This document shows positions 47,982 through 56,854 of a DNA stretch of 64,000 nt, in pieces. The stretch is taken from positions 1-64,000 of the forward strand of contig NZ_ARXR01000001.1 in assembly GCF_015356855.1 (NCBI RefSeq), in the 5' to 3' direction. The stretch's first letter is position 1. Each line of letters opens with the position of its first letter. Below the pieces are notes generated by a model, which saw only the letters and a list, made by a program, of their open reading frames with translations, was not told the origin of the DNA and ran no database searches. Source of the stretch: Alloalcanivorax venustensis ISO4 (GTDB lineage: Bacteria; Pseudomonadota; Gammaproteobacteria; Pseudomonadales; Alcanivoracaceae). The position numbers and the translations under genes were made by a program.

Positions 47982-49130
47982 ATGATTGGACCCACGCCCG
48001 CCTCCGTTTTGTCCCGCTATTTGCCGCTGGTCGGCGCGCTGCTGGTGTCCGCCTGCGCGGACGCCAAAAGCCCGATCGAGCCGGACGACGACCCCTCCGT
48101 CAGCGCCACCACCCTGGTGGAAGGTCTGAACCACCCCTGGTCGCTGGCCTTCGTGCCCGGCGAGGCCGATGACGAATGGCTGATCAGCGAGCGCGGCGGC
48201 GACCTGCGCCGCGTGGTTGACGGCAAGCTGCTGGACGACGCGGTGACCGGCGTGCCCGAGGTGGTGGCCAAGGGCCAGGGCGGTCTGTTCGACGTCGTGC
48301 CGCACCCCCACTTCGCCGATAACCGGCGCCTCTATATCAGCTACGCCAAGGCCTGCGACGGCGGCGCCACCACCGCCGTGGGCCATGGCCTCTACGCCGA
48401 CGGTGAACTGGAGCAATTCCAGGACGTGTTCATCGCCGACGCCTGCACCGACACCGCCAAGCACTTCGGCGGCCGCATCCTGTTCGACAACGACGGCTAT
48501 CTGTTCATCACCGTGGGCGACCGGGGCCAGCGCGAGCGCGCCCAGGACACCGGCGGCCACGGCGGCAGCGTGATCCGCGTCAACGACGACGGCAGCGTGC
48601 CCGCCGACAACCCGCTGGTGGGGCAGGACGGCGCCAAGACCGCGATCTGGAGCTGGGGCCACCGCAACCCCCAGGGGCTGGCCCTGCACCCGGAAAGCGG
48701 CGAGCCCTGGCTCAACGAGCACGGCCCGCGCGGCGGCGATGAAATCAACGTGGTGCGCGCCGGCATCAACTACGGCTGGCCGGTGATCACCTACGGCAAC
48801 GAGTACTACGGCCCGGACATCGGCCAGGAAAAAAAGGAGGGCTACGCCCAGCCCCTGCACTACTGGGTGCCGTCCATCGCCCCCTCGGGCATGGTGTTCG
48901 TCACCGGCGACCGCTACCCGGAATGGCGCGGCGACGTGGTGTCCGGGGCCTTGAAGCTCACCCATCTCAACCGGGTAGCGTTCGACGGCACCACGCCCAC
49001 CGGTGAAACCCGCTATCTGCAAGAGCGCGGCGAGCGCATCCGCGATGTGCGCCAGGGACCGGACGGCTATCTCTATCTGCTCACCGACGCCCCGGACGGC
49101 AAGCTGCTGCGTGTGGAGCCACCGTCATGA
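47982..49130 (+). CDS. PQQ-dependent aldose (YliI-type) sugar dehydrogenase, lipoprotein
   Basis: 382 aa from ATG 47982; an upstream ATG at 47940 gives a poor N-terminus. The leader ends in the lipobox VSAC, so the protein is likely lipid-anchored in the envelope. The six-bladed glucose/sorbosone dehydrogenase propeller is recognisable by LVEGLNHPWSLAFVP, GQGGLFDVVPHPHFADN, WSWGHRNPQGLALHP, NEHGPRGGDEIN and APSGMVFVTGDRYPEW. Oxidises aldoses with PQQ. It ends in an ATGA overlap with the DUF5062 gene. A second PQQ enzyme within 4 kb of gcd is notable. Confidence 0.9.
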   Translation: MIGPTPASVLSRYLPLVGALLVSACADAKSPIEPDDDPSVSATTLVEGLNHPWSLAFVPGEADDEWLISERGGDLRRVVDGKLLDDAVTGVPEVVAKGQGGLFDVVPHPHFADNRRLYISYAKACDGGATTAVGHGLYADGELEQFQDVFIADACTDTAKHFGGRILFDNDGYLFITVGDRGQRERAQDTGGHGGSVIRVNDDGSVPADNPLVGQDGAKTAIWSWGHRNPQGLALHPESGEPWLNEHGPRGGDEINVVRAGINYGWPVITYGNEYYGPDIGQEKKEGYAQPLHYWVPSIAPSGMVFVTGDRYPEWRGDVVSGALKLTHLNRVAFDGTTPTGETRYLQERGERIRDVRQGPDGYLYLLTDAPDGKLLRVEPPS

Positions 49131-49360
49131 AGAAACTCAAGAACGAGAAGGAACTGGTCAAGAAAGCCATCGCCCTGGGCATGGAATACGGCGAGAAGCG
49201 CGGCGTGGTGGAATTCGAACCCACCGATTCCGCCGCCGAAAAAGTGGAATACATCTACCGGCTGCTGGTGCACGACAACCTGATCCAGCCGTTGCCGGAG
49301 GATCAGGTGTCACAGCAGTCCATGCAGCACAAGCTGGCGATCTGGGCCTCCAAGCAGTAG
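49127..49360 (+). CDS. DUF5062-type small protein
   Basis: 77-aa cytoplasmic protein: KKLKNEKELVKKAIALGMEYGEKRG, then AAEKVEYIYRLLVHDNLIQPL and HKLAIWASKQ. The pattern matches my memory of the DUF5062 family of marine gammaproteobacteria; function unknown. Highly charged, helical, no signal. The start overlaps the stop of the PQQ dehydrogenase, so the two are translationally coupled, although a functional link is not obvious. Confidence 0.78.
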   Translation: MKKLKNEKELVKKAIALGMEYGEKRGVVEFEPTDSAAEKVEYIYRLLVHDNLIQPLPEDQVSQQSMQHKLAIWASKQ

Positions 49361-49370
49361 GCAAACGCAC

Positions 49371-50771
49371 TCAGCGTGTGATCGCCTCGGCCAGGGCGGC
49401 GACGCCCCGGTCGATGGCCTCGCCGTCGATCACACCGAACCCCAGCAGTACCCCGTCCAGGGAGGCCTCGCCAGCGTAGAAGGACGCCAGCGGATTGGCG
49501 CGGATGTCGGCGGCCGCCAGCCGCGCCGGCAGGTCCGCCACCGGCGACCTCAGACGCAGCGCCACATGGATGCCCGCCACCTGGGGCAGCGGTGTCCACA
49601 GCGCCGGATGCGCCGCCAGGGCGTCGCCCAAACGGGTGCGCCGGGCCGTGTAGAGCCGCTGCATGCGTCGCAGGTGGCGGGCGAAATCGCCGTCGATCAT
49701 CAGCCTGGCCAGCGCCCGCTGGGTGACCAGCGGCGGGGAGCCGTCACTGAACGCCCGCGCCTGCAACAACGCCGTGGCCAGCCCCGGCGGCATCACCAGG
49801 TAGCCCAGCCGCAGATCCGCGTGCAGCACCTTGGAGAACGACCCCAGGTAGGCCACGCGCCCCTCCCGGTCCAGGCTTTTCAACGCGTCCAGCGGACGCC
49901 CCTCGAAGCAGAATTCACCGTCGTAATCGTCCTCCACCACCAGGGCGTCGTGGCGGCGGGCGAACGCCAGCAGCGCCAGGCGCCGCTCCAGGCTCATGGG
50001 CATGCCCAGCGGGAACTGATGGGACGGGGTCACGTAGACCAGACTGGCGGCCTCCGGCAAGCGCTCAACGCGCAGCCCCTGGTCGTCCACCGGTACCGGC
50101 ACCACCCGGGCGCCACGGGCCTCGAACACCGCCCGCGCCGGCGGGTAGCCCGGCTCCTCCACGGCCACCGTGTCCCCGGGGGCCACCCGCACCCGGGCCA
50201 GCAAGTCCAGGCCCTGCTGGGCGCCCTGGGTGATCAACAGGGACTCCCCGTCGCAGGCCAGCCCACGGCTGTAGCCCAGGTAACGGGCGATGGCCAGGCG
50301 CAACGACGCCTCGCCGCGCGGGTCGCCGTACAGGCCGATGTCCCGGGACGCTTCGCGCAGGGCCGCCATCATGGCCCGGCGCCAGGCCGCCCAGGGCAGC
50401 AGCGCCCGGTCGGTGACGCCGCCGGGAAAGTTATGCCGGCCCGGCGCCCGCCGGCCGCCCCAGTCCGGCAACGGGCGCCAGTGGGCACCGGGGCCCGGGC
50501 CGGGCCTCTCGGCTTCCCGGGGCAGTGGCGGCGGCACCCGCAACACGAAGGTGCCGCGGCCGGTAGCGCCACCGAGAAACCCTTCCGCCACCAGCCGCTC
50601 GTAGGCCTCCACCACCAGCCGCCGGGACACCCCCAGTTCCGCCGCCAGCACACGGCTGGACGGCAGCCGTTCGCCGGGCGGCACCTGACCGTCGATCAGC
50701 GCCCGGCGCAGGCTCTCGTAAAGCCGCTGGCCGAGGCCGCCGGCCCCGTCCAGGGAAAGGTGAATTTGCAC
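49371..50771 (-). CDS. MocR-type (PdxR-like) transcriptional regulator
   Basis: 466 aa. A GntR-class winged helix (about residues 12-75, GERLPSSRVLAAELGVSRRLVVEAYERLVAEGF) is fused to an aminotransferase-like domain. PLP-binding marks: QGAQQGLDLLARV, DDYDGEF and the Schiff-base Lys in LGSFSKVLHADLRLGYL. MocR regulators usually control a divergent neighbour, here the AhpD-like gene at 50907. The start is GTG at 50771 with GAGGGG nine bases before it. A candidate operator lies between the two genes. Confidence 0.93.
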   Translation of the reverse strand: MQIHLSLDGAGGLGQRLYESLRRALIDGQVPPGERLPSSRVLAAELGVSRRLVVEAYERLVAEGFLGGATGRGTFVLRVPPPLPREAERPGPGPGAHWRPLPDWGGRRAPGRHNFPGGVTDRALLPWAAWRRAMMAALREASRDIGLYGDPRGEASLRLAIARYLGYSRGLACDGESLLITQGAQQGLDLLARVRVAPGDTVAVEEPGYPPARAVFEARGARVVPVPVDDQGLRVERLPEAASLVYVTPSHQFPLGMPMSLERRLALLAFARRHDALVVEDDYDGEFCFEGRPLDALKSLDREGRVAYLGSFSKVLHADLRLGYLVMPPGLATALLQARAFSDGSPPLVTQRALARLMIDGDFARHLRRMQRLYTARRTRLGDALAAHPALWTPLPQVAGIHVALRLRSPVADLPARLAAADIRANPLASFYAGEASLDGVLLGFGVIDGEAIDRGVAALAEAITR

Positions 50772-50787
50772 GGACCGGCCCCTCGCT

Positions 50788-50836
50788 GATTGGTCCCGTG
50801 AAATACGCGAAATTGGATCTTATTCGCGAACCAATC
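50788..50836. promoter_or_regulatory. Candidate MocR operator
   Basis: GATTGGT (50788-50794) and its reverse complement ACCAATC (50830-50836) flank a 35-base spacer. A further ATTGG lies at 50812 and CGCGAA occurs twice (near 50807 and 50825). The cluster lies in the 135-base gap between the divergent MocR and AhpD-like genes, where MocR regulators normally bind. Repeats are seen directly; binding is inferred. Confidence 0.5.
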
Positions 50837-50906
50837 GGATTCTAACCTGAGCGTGTTCCGTTTCTCGACCACCCTCGATAACCCGCAAGACATAAAGAAG
50901 TTCGTG

Positions 50907-51343
50907 ATGAAAGCGCGATTCGACTTCTACAAGGCGTCACCGGATACCATGAAGCATCTGTTCGGCTGCCAGAAGGTGTACGACGCCAGCGGCCTGGAAC
51001 CCCGTCTCCTGCACCTGGTGCAACAGCGCGCCTCGCAGATCAACGGCTGCGCGTTCTGCATGCACATGCACGCCGGCGACGCCCGCAAGGTCGGGGTGCC
51101 GGACGAGGTTCTGGACACCCTGGCCGGTTGGCGCGAGGCGCCGTGGTTCAGCGAGCGTGAGCGCGCCGCCCTGGCCTGGACGGAACGGCTCACGCGCCTC
51201 AGCGAGCCATGGACGACAGCCGCGAGTACGACCGGCTCGCCACCCACTTCACCGAGAAAGAGCGCACCGACCTGACCTACGTGATCGCGATGATCAACGT
51301 CTGGAACCGTTTCAGCGTGGGCTTCCGGCGCGAGCCGGAATAG
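50907..51343 (+). pseudogene. AhpD-like carboxymuconolactone decarboxylase family gene, frameshifted
   Basis: The first 100 or so codons encode an AhpD/CMD protein with the redox motif CAFCMHMH (C-x2-C-x3-H) inside RASQINGCAFCMHMHAGDARKVG. After LTRLSE (about 51209) the frame runs into unrelated residues and stops at 51275. The expected ending continues in another frame: MDDSREYDRLATHF, then TDLTYVIAMINVWNRFSVGFR, stopping at 51343. One missing base near 51205-51211 explains it. The protein would be a small thiol-type peroxide-defence enzyme. The gene is divergent from the MocR regulator and lies directly at the edge of the restriction island. True mutation or sequence error cannot be told apart here. 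Confidence 0.85.
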
Positions 51344-51379
51344 CCGTCGGGATGGCACCCAGCGATGGCCACAGCAGCA

Positions 51380-52096
51380 TCACAAGGCAGACACCCGGTG
51401 GCCATTATGCTTAAGCCAGTCTCGGCTTTGCTCGTAGTCAGGCAGTATCCGCCCGACCTGCCCCCAAAATTCCGGGGAATGGTCATGGCGGATCAAATGG
51501 CAGAGCTCATGGACCACCACATAATCCACCATCCGATTCGGCGCCATCATGATTTGCCAGTTGAACTGCAGCTCCCCTTTGGCGGTGCAACTACCCCAGC
51601 GGGACTTGAAGGTCTTGATGGCGACGCCGGTGGGTTCCACACCGACCTGCGGCGCCCAACGGGCGACTTTTTCCTTTAACTTCAGTTCCGCCTGGCGCTT
51701 ATACCAGCGAATCAGGGCATTGCGAATCATGTGGGGCTGCTGCGAACCCTGAGGGACCGAGACCACCAGGCGGCCTTGAACCAGCTTCACCGGGGCGAAA
51801 GGCCCCTTCTCCACTTTCAGGCGGTAGTTGCGGCCCAGGTACGAGAAGGCCTCACCGGACACGTAGCGCTTGCTGCTGGCCGGCGCCATTTCCTGGTGGA
51901 GAGCAATTTTCTCTTTGATCCAGCGGCGTTTGGCGGTCAGCAGGTCGTCAATGCGTTCTGCGGGGGTGTTCGCCGGCACCACCACGGTCACCGCGCCCTC
52001 TTCGACCCGGATGTCGGCGGACTTGCGCCGGTTGGTGCGAACCACCTCCGCGATAAAGCCCTTTGCTTCACGGTATTCAGGCTTATTCACGCGCAT
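51380..52096 (-). CDS. YgjP-like zinc metallopeptidase-domain protein
   Basis: 238-aa protein of the YgjP/DUF45 (WLM-like) group. The C-terminal block holds FKSRWGSCTAKGELQFNWQI, then VVVHELCHLIRHDHSPEFW with HExxH plus a third His. That is the typical zinc site. The N-terminal half is beta-rich with no known motif. The ATG at 52096 shares one base with the hsdR stop (TGATG), so it is translated with hsdR. Proteins of this type often accompany type I restriction genes, with unknown purpose. Confidence 0.88.
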   Translation of the reverse strand: MRVNKPEYREAKGFIAEVVRTNRRKSADIRVEEGAVTVVVPANTPAERIDDLLTAKRRWIKEKIALHQEMAPASSKRYVSGEAFSYLGRNYRLKVEKGPFAPVKLVQGRLVVSVPQGSQQPHMIRNALIRWYKRQAELKLKEKVARWAPQVGVEPTGVAIKTFKSRWGSCTAKGELQFNWQIMMAPNRMVDYVVVHELCHLIRHDHSPEFWGQVGRILPDYEQSRDWLKHNGHRVSAL

Positions 52097-55000
52097 CACT
52101 GAAACTTCGTCTTTGCCAGATCCATAAAGCGCTCCTGCACGGTGGTCACGATGGCTCTGTCATCAAAACTGCAATCCATGATGGTCCGTTTGATGGCTTT
52201 CTTCATTCGCCTGATCTCTTCTCCCTTGCTGAAGAAATCGACAATCCGGGTGGCTTCATCAAACGTATCCACCAGGGTCCGGGTGGCGGCCTTGATCTCG
52301 TCGTGTACGGCTTCGTCCAGCAGTTCCTCGCCGGTGTGCCGGAGCACTTCCGCCATGAGGATGTTGTAGAACGCCAGCTCGGTTTCCGTGAGCCCCAGAT
52401 TCTCAGCGGTCTTCTTACGATCGCTTTCCAGGGTGCCGACCATGTCCAGAAGCAGCTCCAGTTGCTGCTCCCACTTGCCGTTGCTCTTCTCGATAATGTC
52501 CCGCAGGCGCAGACTCAGAGACTTGTAGTACTCTGGGTCTTCTTCGAGGTTCACGGTAATGTGGTGCTTGATGGCGCTCTCGATCTCGGAGGCGCGGGAT
52601 TCCGGTGACTTGATCTGCGCCACGGATTCCCGGAAGTTCGCCGCCATTAGATCCACCGGCGGGATCTTCGGATCCACGCCGGTGCTGATGATGTGTTCAT
52701 CCACCAGCCGGCGTACTTTCTCGCCGGCATCGGCGATATTCAGGCCTGGGTCGCGGTAGCGGTTGCGCGCGGCGTTCTGCACCTTGCCCCACAACTTCAG
52801 GTCGGGAATAAAAGGCCTGCCCGCCGGGTCGGGCAGCACCACATCCATCTGCTTGGCGAACCGCCTGTAGGCCAGCTCGAACTGCTGACGAAGGTCATCG
52901 TCCTTGAGAAGCAGGACATAATCATCTATGTCGTGACCCTTAAGACCTGAGAAGATATTGGCTACCCGAGTGTGCGTTGCTTTCAGCTTGGGAATTTCAT
53001 CTTTCAGCGTGTGGTAGGTGCCTTCCACGTCATCGCTGCTGAACTTGTCCAGCGCATCGGTCAGGTAGTCCGAGAGGCCGTAATAATCCACCACAAAGCC
53101 TGCCTGCTTCCCTTCATAATTGCGGTTCACCCGCGCGATAGCCTGCATCAGTGTGTGGTCTTTCAGGCTACGGTCGATGTACATCACCTGGGCGAGGGGT
53201 GCATCGAAGCCGGTAAGTAGCATGTCCTTGACGATCAAAAACGTCAGTGGGTGCTCACTTACGGGCTTCTTGAAGCCGTCAATAGCTTGCTTCTGGCTGG
53301 CCTTGTCCGTGTAGGGGGCCAGGTAGCCGGGGTCGTTGTGCCCGCCGCTGATAATCACCTCGGACGGCGGTGCGCCCAGCTCATCCAGGGTCTTCTTGTA
53401 CACCGTGGCCGCATGGCGGCTGCCCACAACGATCATAGCCTTGAAGCCGTTGGGCTGGATGTGCGCCCGGTAATGTTCGAGCAGATCAATACACACCCAG
53501 CGAATGCGCGCCGGAGCTTCACGTACGGCACGCTCTACCCCGTACTTCTTCTTGATCTCTCGCTTTTCCTCATCGCTGGAATGCTTGAAATACTCATCAA
53601 ACAGCTTGTCCAGGGACTCGCCCACCACCTCTGTCTGGGCCTGACGACCTTCGTAGATAATACGCACCGTCGCGCCGTCTTCCACGGCTTCATTGATCTT
53701 GTACTGATCAATGTAGCCGCCAAAGGCCTGACCCATCTTCTGGGTCTTCAGTAGCGGGGTGCCGGTAAAGCCAATCTTGGGGGCATTGGGTAAGGCCGCG
53801 TTAATGGTGGCGGCCAAGCCGCCAAACTGCGTGCGGTGGGCCTCATCCGCCAGCACGATAATTCTGTCGCTGGGGTTCAGGTCAGCGAAGTCGCCTTCCG
53901 CTTCCGCGTCCTGGAATTTTTGCACCATTGCCGTAACGATATCGGAAGCGTCCTTGGTGAGCAGCTCCTTGAGCCGCGCCACAGAGGTGGCGTTGTAGAT
54001 GGTTTCGCTCTGGGCATCGCGGAAAGTGGCGGAAAGCTGGCTATCGAGCTGGGTGCGGTCGGTGACGAAGACCAGCTTGTACTTCTGCAGCTCCGGATCA
54101 CGGCGCATCTTCACAGCTAGCATAACCATGGTGAGGGATTTACCCGAGCCCTGGGTGTGCCACACCACACCGGATTTCTCCTTGCGGGTGGTGCCGCTCT
54201 TCAAACGCTCAATGACCTTGTTCACCGCCCGGTACTGCTGGTAACGGGCCACTTTTTTGATCACGCGACCTTCCACCGGCTCGAACAGGATGAAATTCCG
54301 GATCAAATCGAGAAAATTGTCCCGGTTGAATAAGCCGGCAAGGAGCCGCTGCTGGGTGTTAATCTCCGCTTGATCCCCTTCGCCTCCCGCAGCCGTCCGT
54401 CTGGCGTTTTCCAGGTACGCAGTTGAAGGCACCTCCGCGACTTTATAGGCGGATTTGGCGCCGGACCCGCCCACCAGCTTGTCAGGAACCGATTTCGTCA
54501 GCAGCGCGCGGATATCCTGATCTGTGTAGGGGTGAGCGTCTTTCCAGTCACCGTAATGCTGGGCCATGGCGCTGATGGTGCCGACCCGCGCCCGGTCCCG
54601 GCAGGTGGAGACCATCAACTGGTTGTACCAGAACAGCTTCTGCGCCCCTTCCTCGTCTTCGGGGCGGCGCAGGTTGGCGTAGCGGCGCAACTGGTTGATG
54701 CCCTCGCCGATGGCATCGGCCACATAGGGGGATTTGCACTCGATCACCGCCAATGGCAGGCCATTCACGAAGCAGACGATATCGGGACAGATGTTCTGGT
54801 TAAGTCCTTCCACCTTGAATTGACTAGTGCAGAGAAAGTCGTTGTTAGCCGGATTGTCGAAATCCACCACGGTGACCGTCTGGCCCTTGCGGCCCGAGCC
54901 CAGATCCTGCTCGAACGCCAGGGCGTGATCCCCAGTGCAGCAAAGCATTTCCCACAGGGCCTGGTTGTACTCAATCAGGCCGGCGAAATTCGGATGGGTA

Positions 55001-55254
55001 AACTCGCGCATTACCCTGCGAAAATTTTCCTCGCTGAGCCAGGGGTTCAAGCGGCGTAGAGCGAGCCCCAGGCGCTCAGCCAACACCACATCACGAAAAT
55101 AAGCGCGTTCACCACCCTCCGGAGCAAGGTCTGCACCCGGCACATATTGCCACCCCTGGTGAATCAGCTGTTGAATGGCTGGAATTTCTACCTTGTCGGC
55201 TTCGTCCTGATACACGAAATGCTCTCTATTGTTATAGCTCTGTAGGCAAGCCAC
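52096..55254 (-). CDS. hsdR: Type I restriction endonuclease, R subunit
   Basis: 1052-aa HsdR: nuclease plus DNA-translocating helicase. The PD-(D/E)xK nuclease site is PDIVCFVNG then AVIECKS, near residue 160-175. Helicase motifs: HTQGSGKSLTMVMLA (I), VFVTDRTQLDSQL (Ia), LADEAHRTQFGG (II, DEAH), GFTGTPLL (III), LIVKDMLLTGFDAPL (V) and QAIARVNRNYEG (VI). A C-terminal helical region binds HsdM. The start is GTG at 55254 with a poor RBS, so the N-terminus is uncertain by some residues. Notably it is not next to hsdM/hsdS but follows the PIN gene by 39 bases, in the regulator's operon. Confidence 0.96.
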   Translation of the reverse strand: MACLQSYNNREHFVYQDEADKVEIPAIQQLIHQGWQYVPGADLAPEGGERAYFRDVVLAERLGLALRRLNPWLSEENFRRVMREFTHPNFAGLIEYNQALWEMLCCTGDHALAFEQDLGSGRKGQTVTVVDFDNPANNDFLCTSQFKVEGLNQNICPDIVCFVNGLPLAVIECKSPYVADAIGEGINQLRRYANLRRPEDEEGAQKLFWYNQLMVSTCRDRARVGTISAMAQHYGDWKDAHPYTDQDIRALLTKSVPDKLVGGSGAKSAYKVAEVPSTAYLENARRTAAGGEGDQAEINTQQRLLAGLFNRDNFLDLIRNFILFEPVEGRVIKKVARYQQYRAVNKVIERLKSGTTRKEKSGVVWHTQGSGKSLTMVMLAVKMRRDPELQKYKLVFVTDRTQLDSQLSATFRDAQSETIYNATSVARLKELLTKDASDIVTAMVQKFQDAEAEGDFADLNPSDRIIVLADEAHRTQFGGLAATINAALPNAPKIGFTGTPLLKTQKMGQAFGGYIDQYKINEAVEDGATVRIIYEGRQAQTEVVGESLDKLFDEYFKHSSDEEKREIKKKYGVERAVREAPARIRWVCIDLLEHYRAHIQPNGFKAMIVVGSRHAATVYKKTLDELGAPPSEVIISGGHNDPGYLAPYTDKASQKQAIDGFKKPVSEHPLTFLIVKDMLLTGFDAPLAQVMYIDRSLKDHTLMQAIARVNRNYEGKQAGFVVDYYGLSDYLTDALDKFSSDDVEGTYHTLKDEIPKLKATHTRVANIFSGLKGHDIDDYVLLLKDDDLRQQFELAYRRFAKQMDVVLPDPAGRPFIPDLKLWGKVQNAARNRYRDPGLNIADAGEKVRRLVDEHIISTGVDPKIPPVDLMAANFRESVAQIKSPESRASEIESAIKHHITVNLEEDPEYYKSLSLRLRDIIEKSNGKWEQQLELLLDMVGTLESDRKKTAENLGLTETELAFYNILMAEVLRHTGEELLDEAVHDEIKAATRTLVDTFDEATRIVDFFSKGEEIRRMKKAIKRTIMDCSFDDRAIVTTVQERFMDLAKTKFQ

Positions 55255-55293
55255 ACCTTACCCATAAATGAAGCTGTGCAATAGTAGCCAATG

Positions 55294-55788
55294 TCAGTGG
55301 TTGGACCACTTTTTAATGCGCTGATTACACTCGGTATCAGGTAATCGAGCCCCCCTATCCAGCATTGCCTGGAGTGCGGCTGCCAAATCAGGACCTCTGA
55401 CCACATCAAGCCTGAACAACTCATCCAGAATCCACAAAACTCCCCGCACCTCCAGTTTCTGCCCTTGCCCTGCAACTCGCAGCTTTTTATCCCCCGTCAC
55501 CAACAGCCAGCCATTCTCACGAGCAATCAGGTAGCAAGACACATCAGCCAAAGAAGGGTTGTGAAGCTCCTTTTTGAGCTCAAACAGAACCTGCAATTCC
55601 TCCGGGGCGAACCCTTGAACCGCCAAACCACGCTCTTCCAGTGCCTGGCCCGGCGGCTTATGCAACTCGAAATAGGCGAATTCGGATGTCACAAACTGGT
55701 ACGGCAACTCAAACGCCGCATCCAATAACCCTCCATGATGCAGGTCGATCCAGATATTGGTATCAGAGACCAGTATCTTTGAGGGCAT
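55294..55788 (-). CDS. PIN-domain protein (toxin-like ribonuclease)
   Basis: 164-aa protein with the PIN layout: LVSDTNIWIDLHHGG (first Asp), FVTSEFAYFEL (Glu), NPSLADVSCYLIAR (Asp) and LLVTGDKKLR (last Asp). These form the four-acid Mg site of VapC-like RNases. The start is ATG 55788, since GGAGG stands five bases before it. It overlaps the end of the HTH-ImmA/IrrE gene by 26 bases. An HTH+DUF955 gene coupled to a PIN gene resembles predicted toxin-antitoxin pairs. Here it is followed at once by hsdR. Whether it is active as a toxin is unknown. Confidence 0.82.
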   Translation of the reverse strand: MPSKILVSDTNIWIDLHHGGLLDAAFELPYQFVTSEFAYFELHKPPGQALEERGLAVQGFAPEELQVLFELKKELHNPSLADVSCYLIARENGWLLVTGDKKLRVAGQGQKLEVRGVLWILDELFRLDVVRGPDLAAALQAMLDRGARLPDTECNQRIKKWSNH

Positions 55789-56854
55789 CCTGTCCTCCAT
55801 TTTCTGGCAGATTCTGCATCACGCGGTCTATCTGCTCCAGGCTGGTAGCCAGCAACTCAGCAGCTCGTGACGGAGTAATAAGGTCCTCCGCCAGAGATCG
55901 GAATACCAACTGCCTCAAACGGTATGAACGCTCTGCCGGCAATGGCTCGGGCTCATTGCGGCGATATCTCTTGACCGACCACTTTTGACAGATATTCCGA
56001 TAGACACTGGTGTTAATAACATCGAGATCATACAAGCGCCTTAAAGCAGCTTGCATGGATATACCCCACTCGTGCTTTACCAGCAAAAATTCCGCTTCAT
56101 AAAACCGCTTTCTGTGATATCCAAATGCATCAAACACTTGACTCTTTGGAAACAAGAGAGCACCAGCAAAACGGTGGCACCAGTGCTCTTCTTCTTTGGT
56201 TTCCTGAATCGTCTGAGGCAAGCGCATCACGAGATGCCCCAGCTCATGCGCAAGATTAAAGCGCTGTCGCTCACCAGGGCGATCCAGGTTACTGACAATC
56301 ACAGCATCATTGCCCCCGTTAACCACCGCACAAAGACCATCAAACTTATCGTGACTATCGTCCAACCCGACGACTTTGACCCCATGCTCTTCTAGGATTT
56401 CGGTCAGGTTTCGAATCGGATTATGGCCAAGATTCCAGGCTTTTCGGAGATCATCAGCGGCCTGCTCTACTCCATCAAGATCATTCACTGCAAAATGTTG
56501 GTGCCATTGCTTGAAGCTATGGAGAGCCTCCGATTCAAATAGATTCTCGGCAGCCATATAGCGCTCCATGTGCTCACGCACACGCTCTTTAACCACTTCC
56601 TGCTGACGCTTACCAAAGGCGGAATGTTTGCGAAAATCTACTGCTCCCAGTTCAACGCTGTCGGCACGGAAAAAGTATTCAGGTTTAACACCCAGGACGT
56701 TGGCCAGCTGGATCAATCGGGTGGAGTTGGGCGCGTCCTTGCCCTGCTCGTATTTGGAAATAGCCTGTTTAGAAATACCCCCCATCTGGTCGGCTACTTC
56801 CTGCAAGGTCATTCCCTTTAAGGCACGCGCACGACGAATCCGCTCATGCAACAT
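55763..56854 (-). CDS. HTH (XRE) regulator fused to ImmA/IrrE metallopeptidase
   Basis: 363 aa. An XRE helix-turn-helix (about residues 5-58, LKGMTLQEVADQMGGISKQAISKYEQGKDAPN) is followed by a linker and an ImmA/IrrE (DUF955) peptidase domain. The HELGH zinc motif is at residues 203-207. In related systems the peptidase part cleaves a repressor, sometimes its own HTH family, after a signal. The RBS AGGAGG seven bases before the ATG is excellent. Four GTTGAC/GTCAAC half-sites lie directly upstream. It begins a likely operon with the PIN gene, hsdR and the YgjP-like gene, so it may govern restriction activity. Confidence 0.9.
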   Translation of the reverse strand: MLHERIRRARALKGMTLQEVADQMGGISKQAISKYEQGKDAPNSTRLIQLANVLGVKPEYFFRADSVELGAVDFRKHSAFGKRQQEVVKERVREHMERYMAAENLFESEALHSFKQWHQHFAVNDLDGVEQAADDLRKAWNLGHNPIRNLTEILEEHGVKVVGLDDSHDKFDGLCAVVNGGNDAVIVSNLDRPGERQRFNLAHELGHLVMRLPQTIQETKEEEHWCHRFAGALLFPKSQVFDAFGYHRKRFYEAEFLLVKHEWGISMQAALRRLYDLDVINTSVYRNICQKWSVKRYRRNEPEPLPAERSYRLRQLVFRSLAEDLITPSRAAELLATSLEQIDRVMQNLPENGGQDALKDTGL

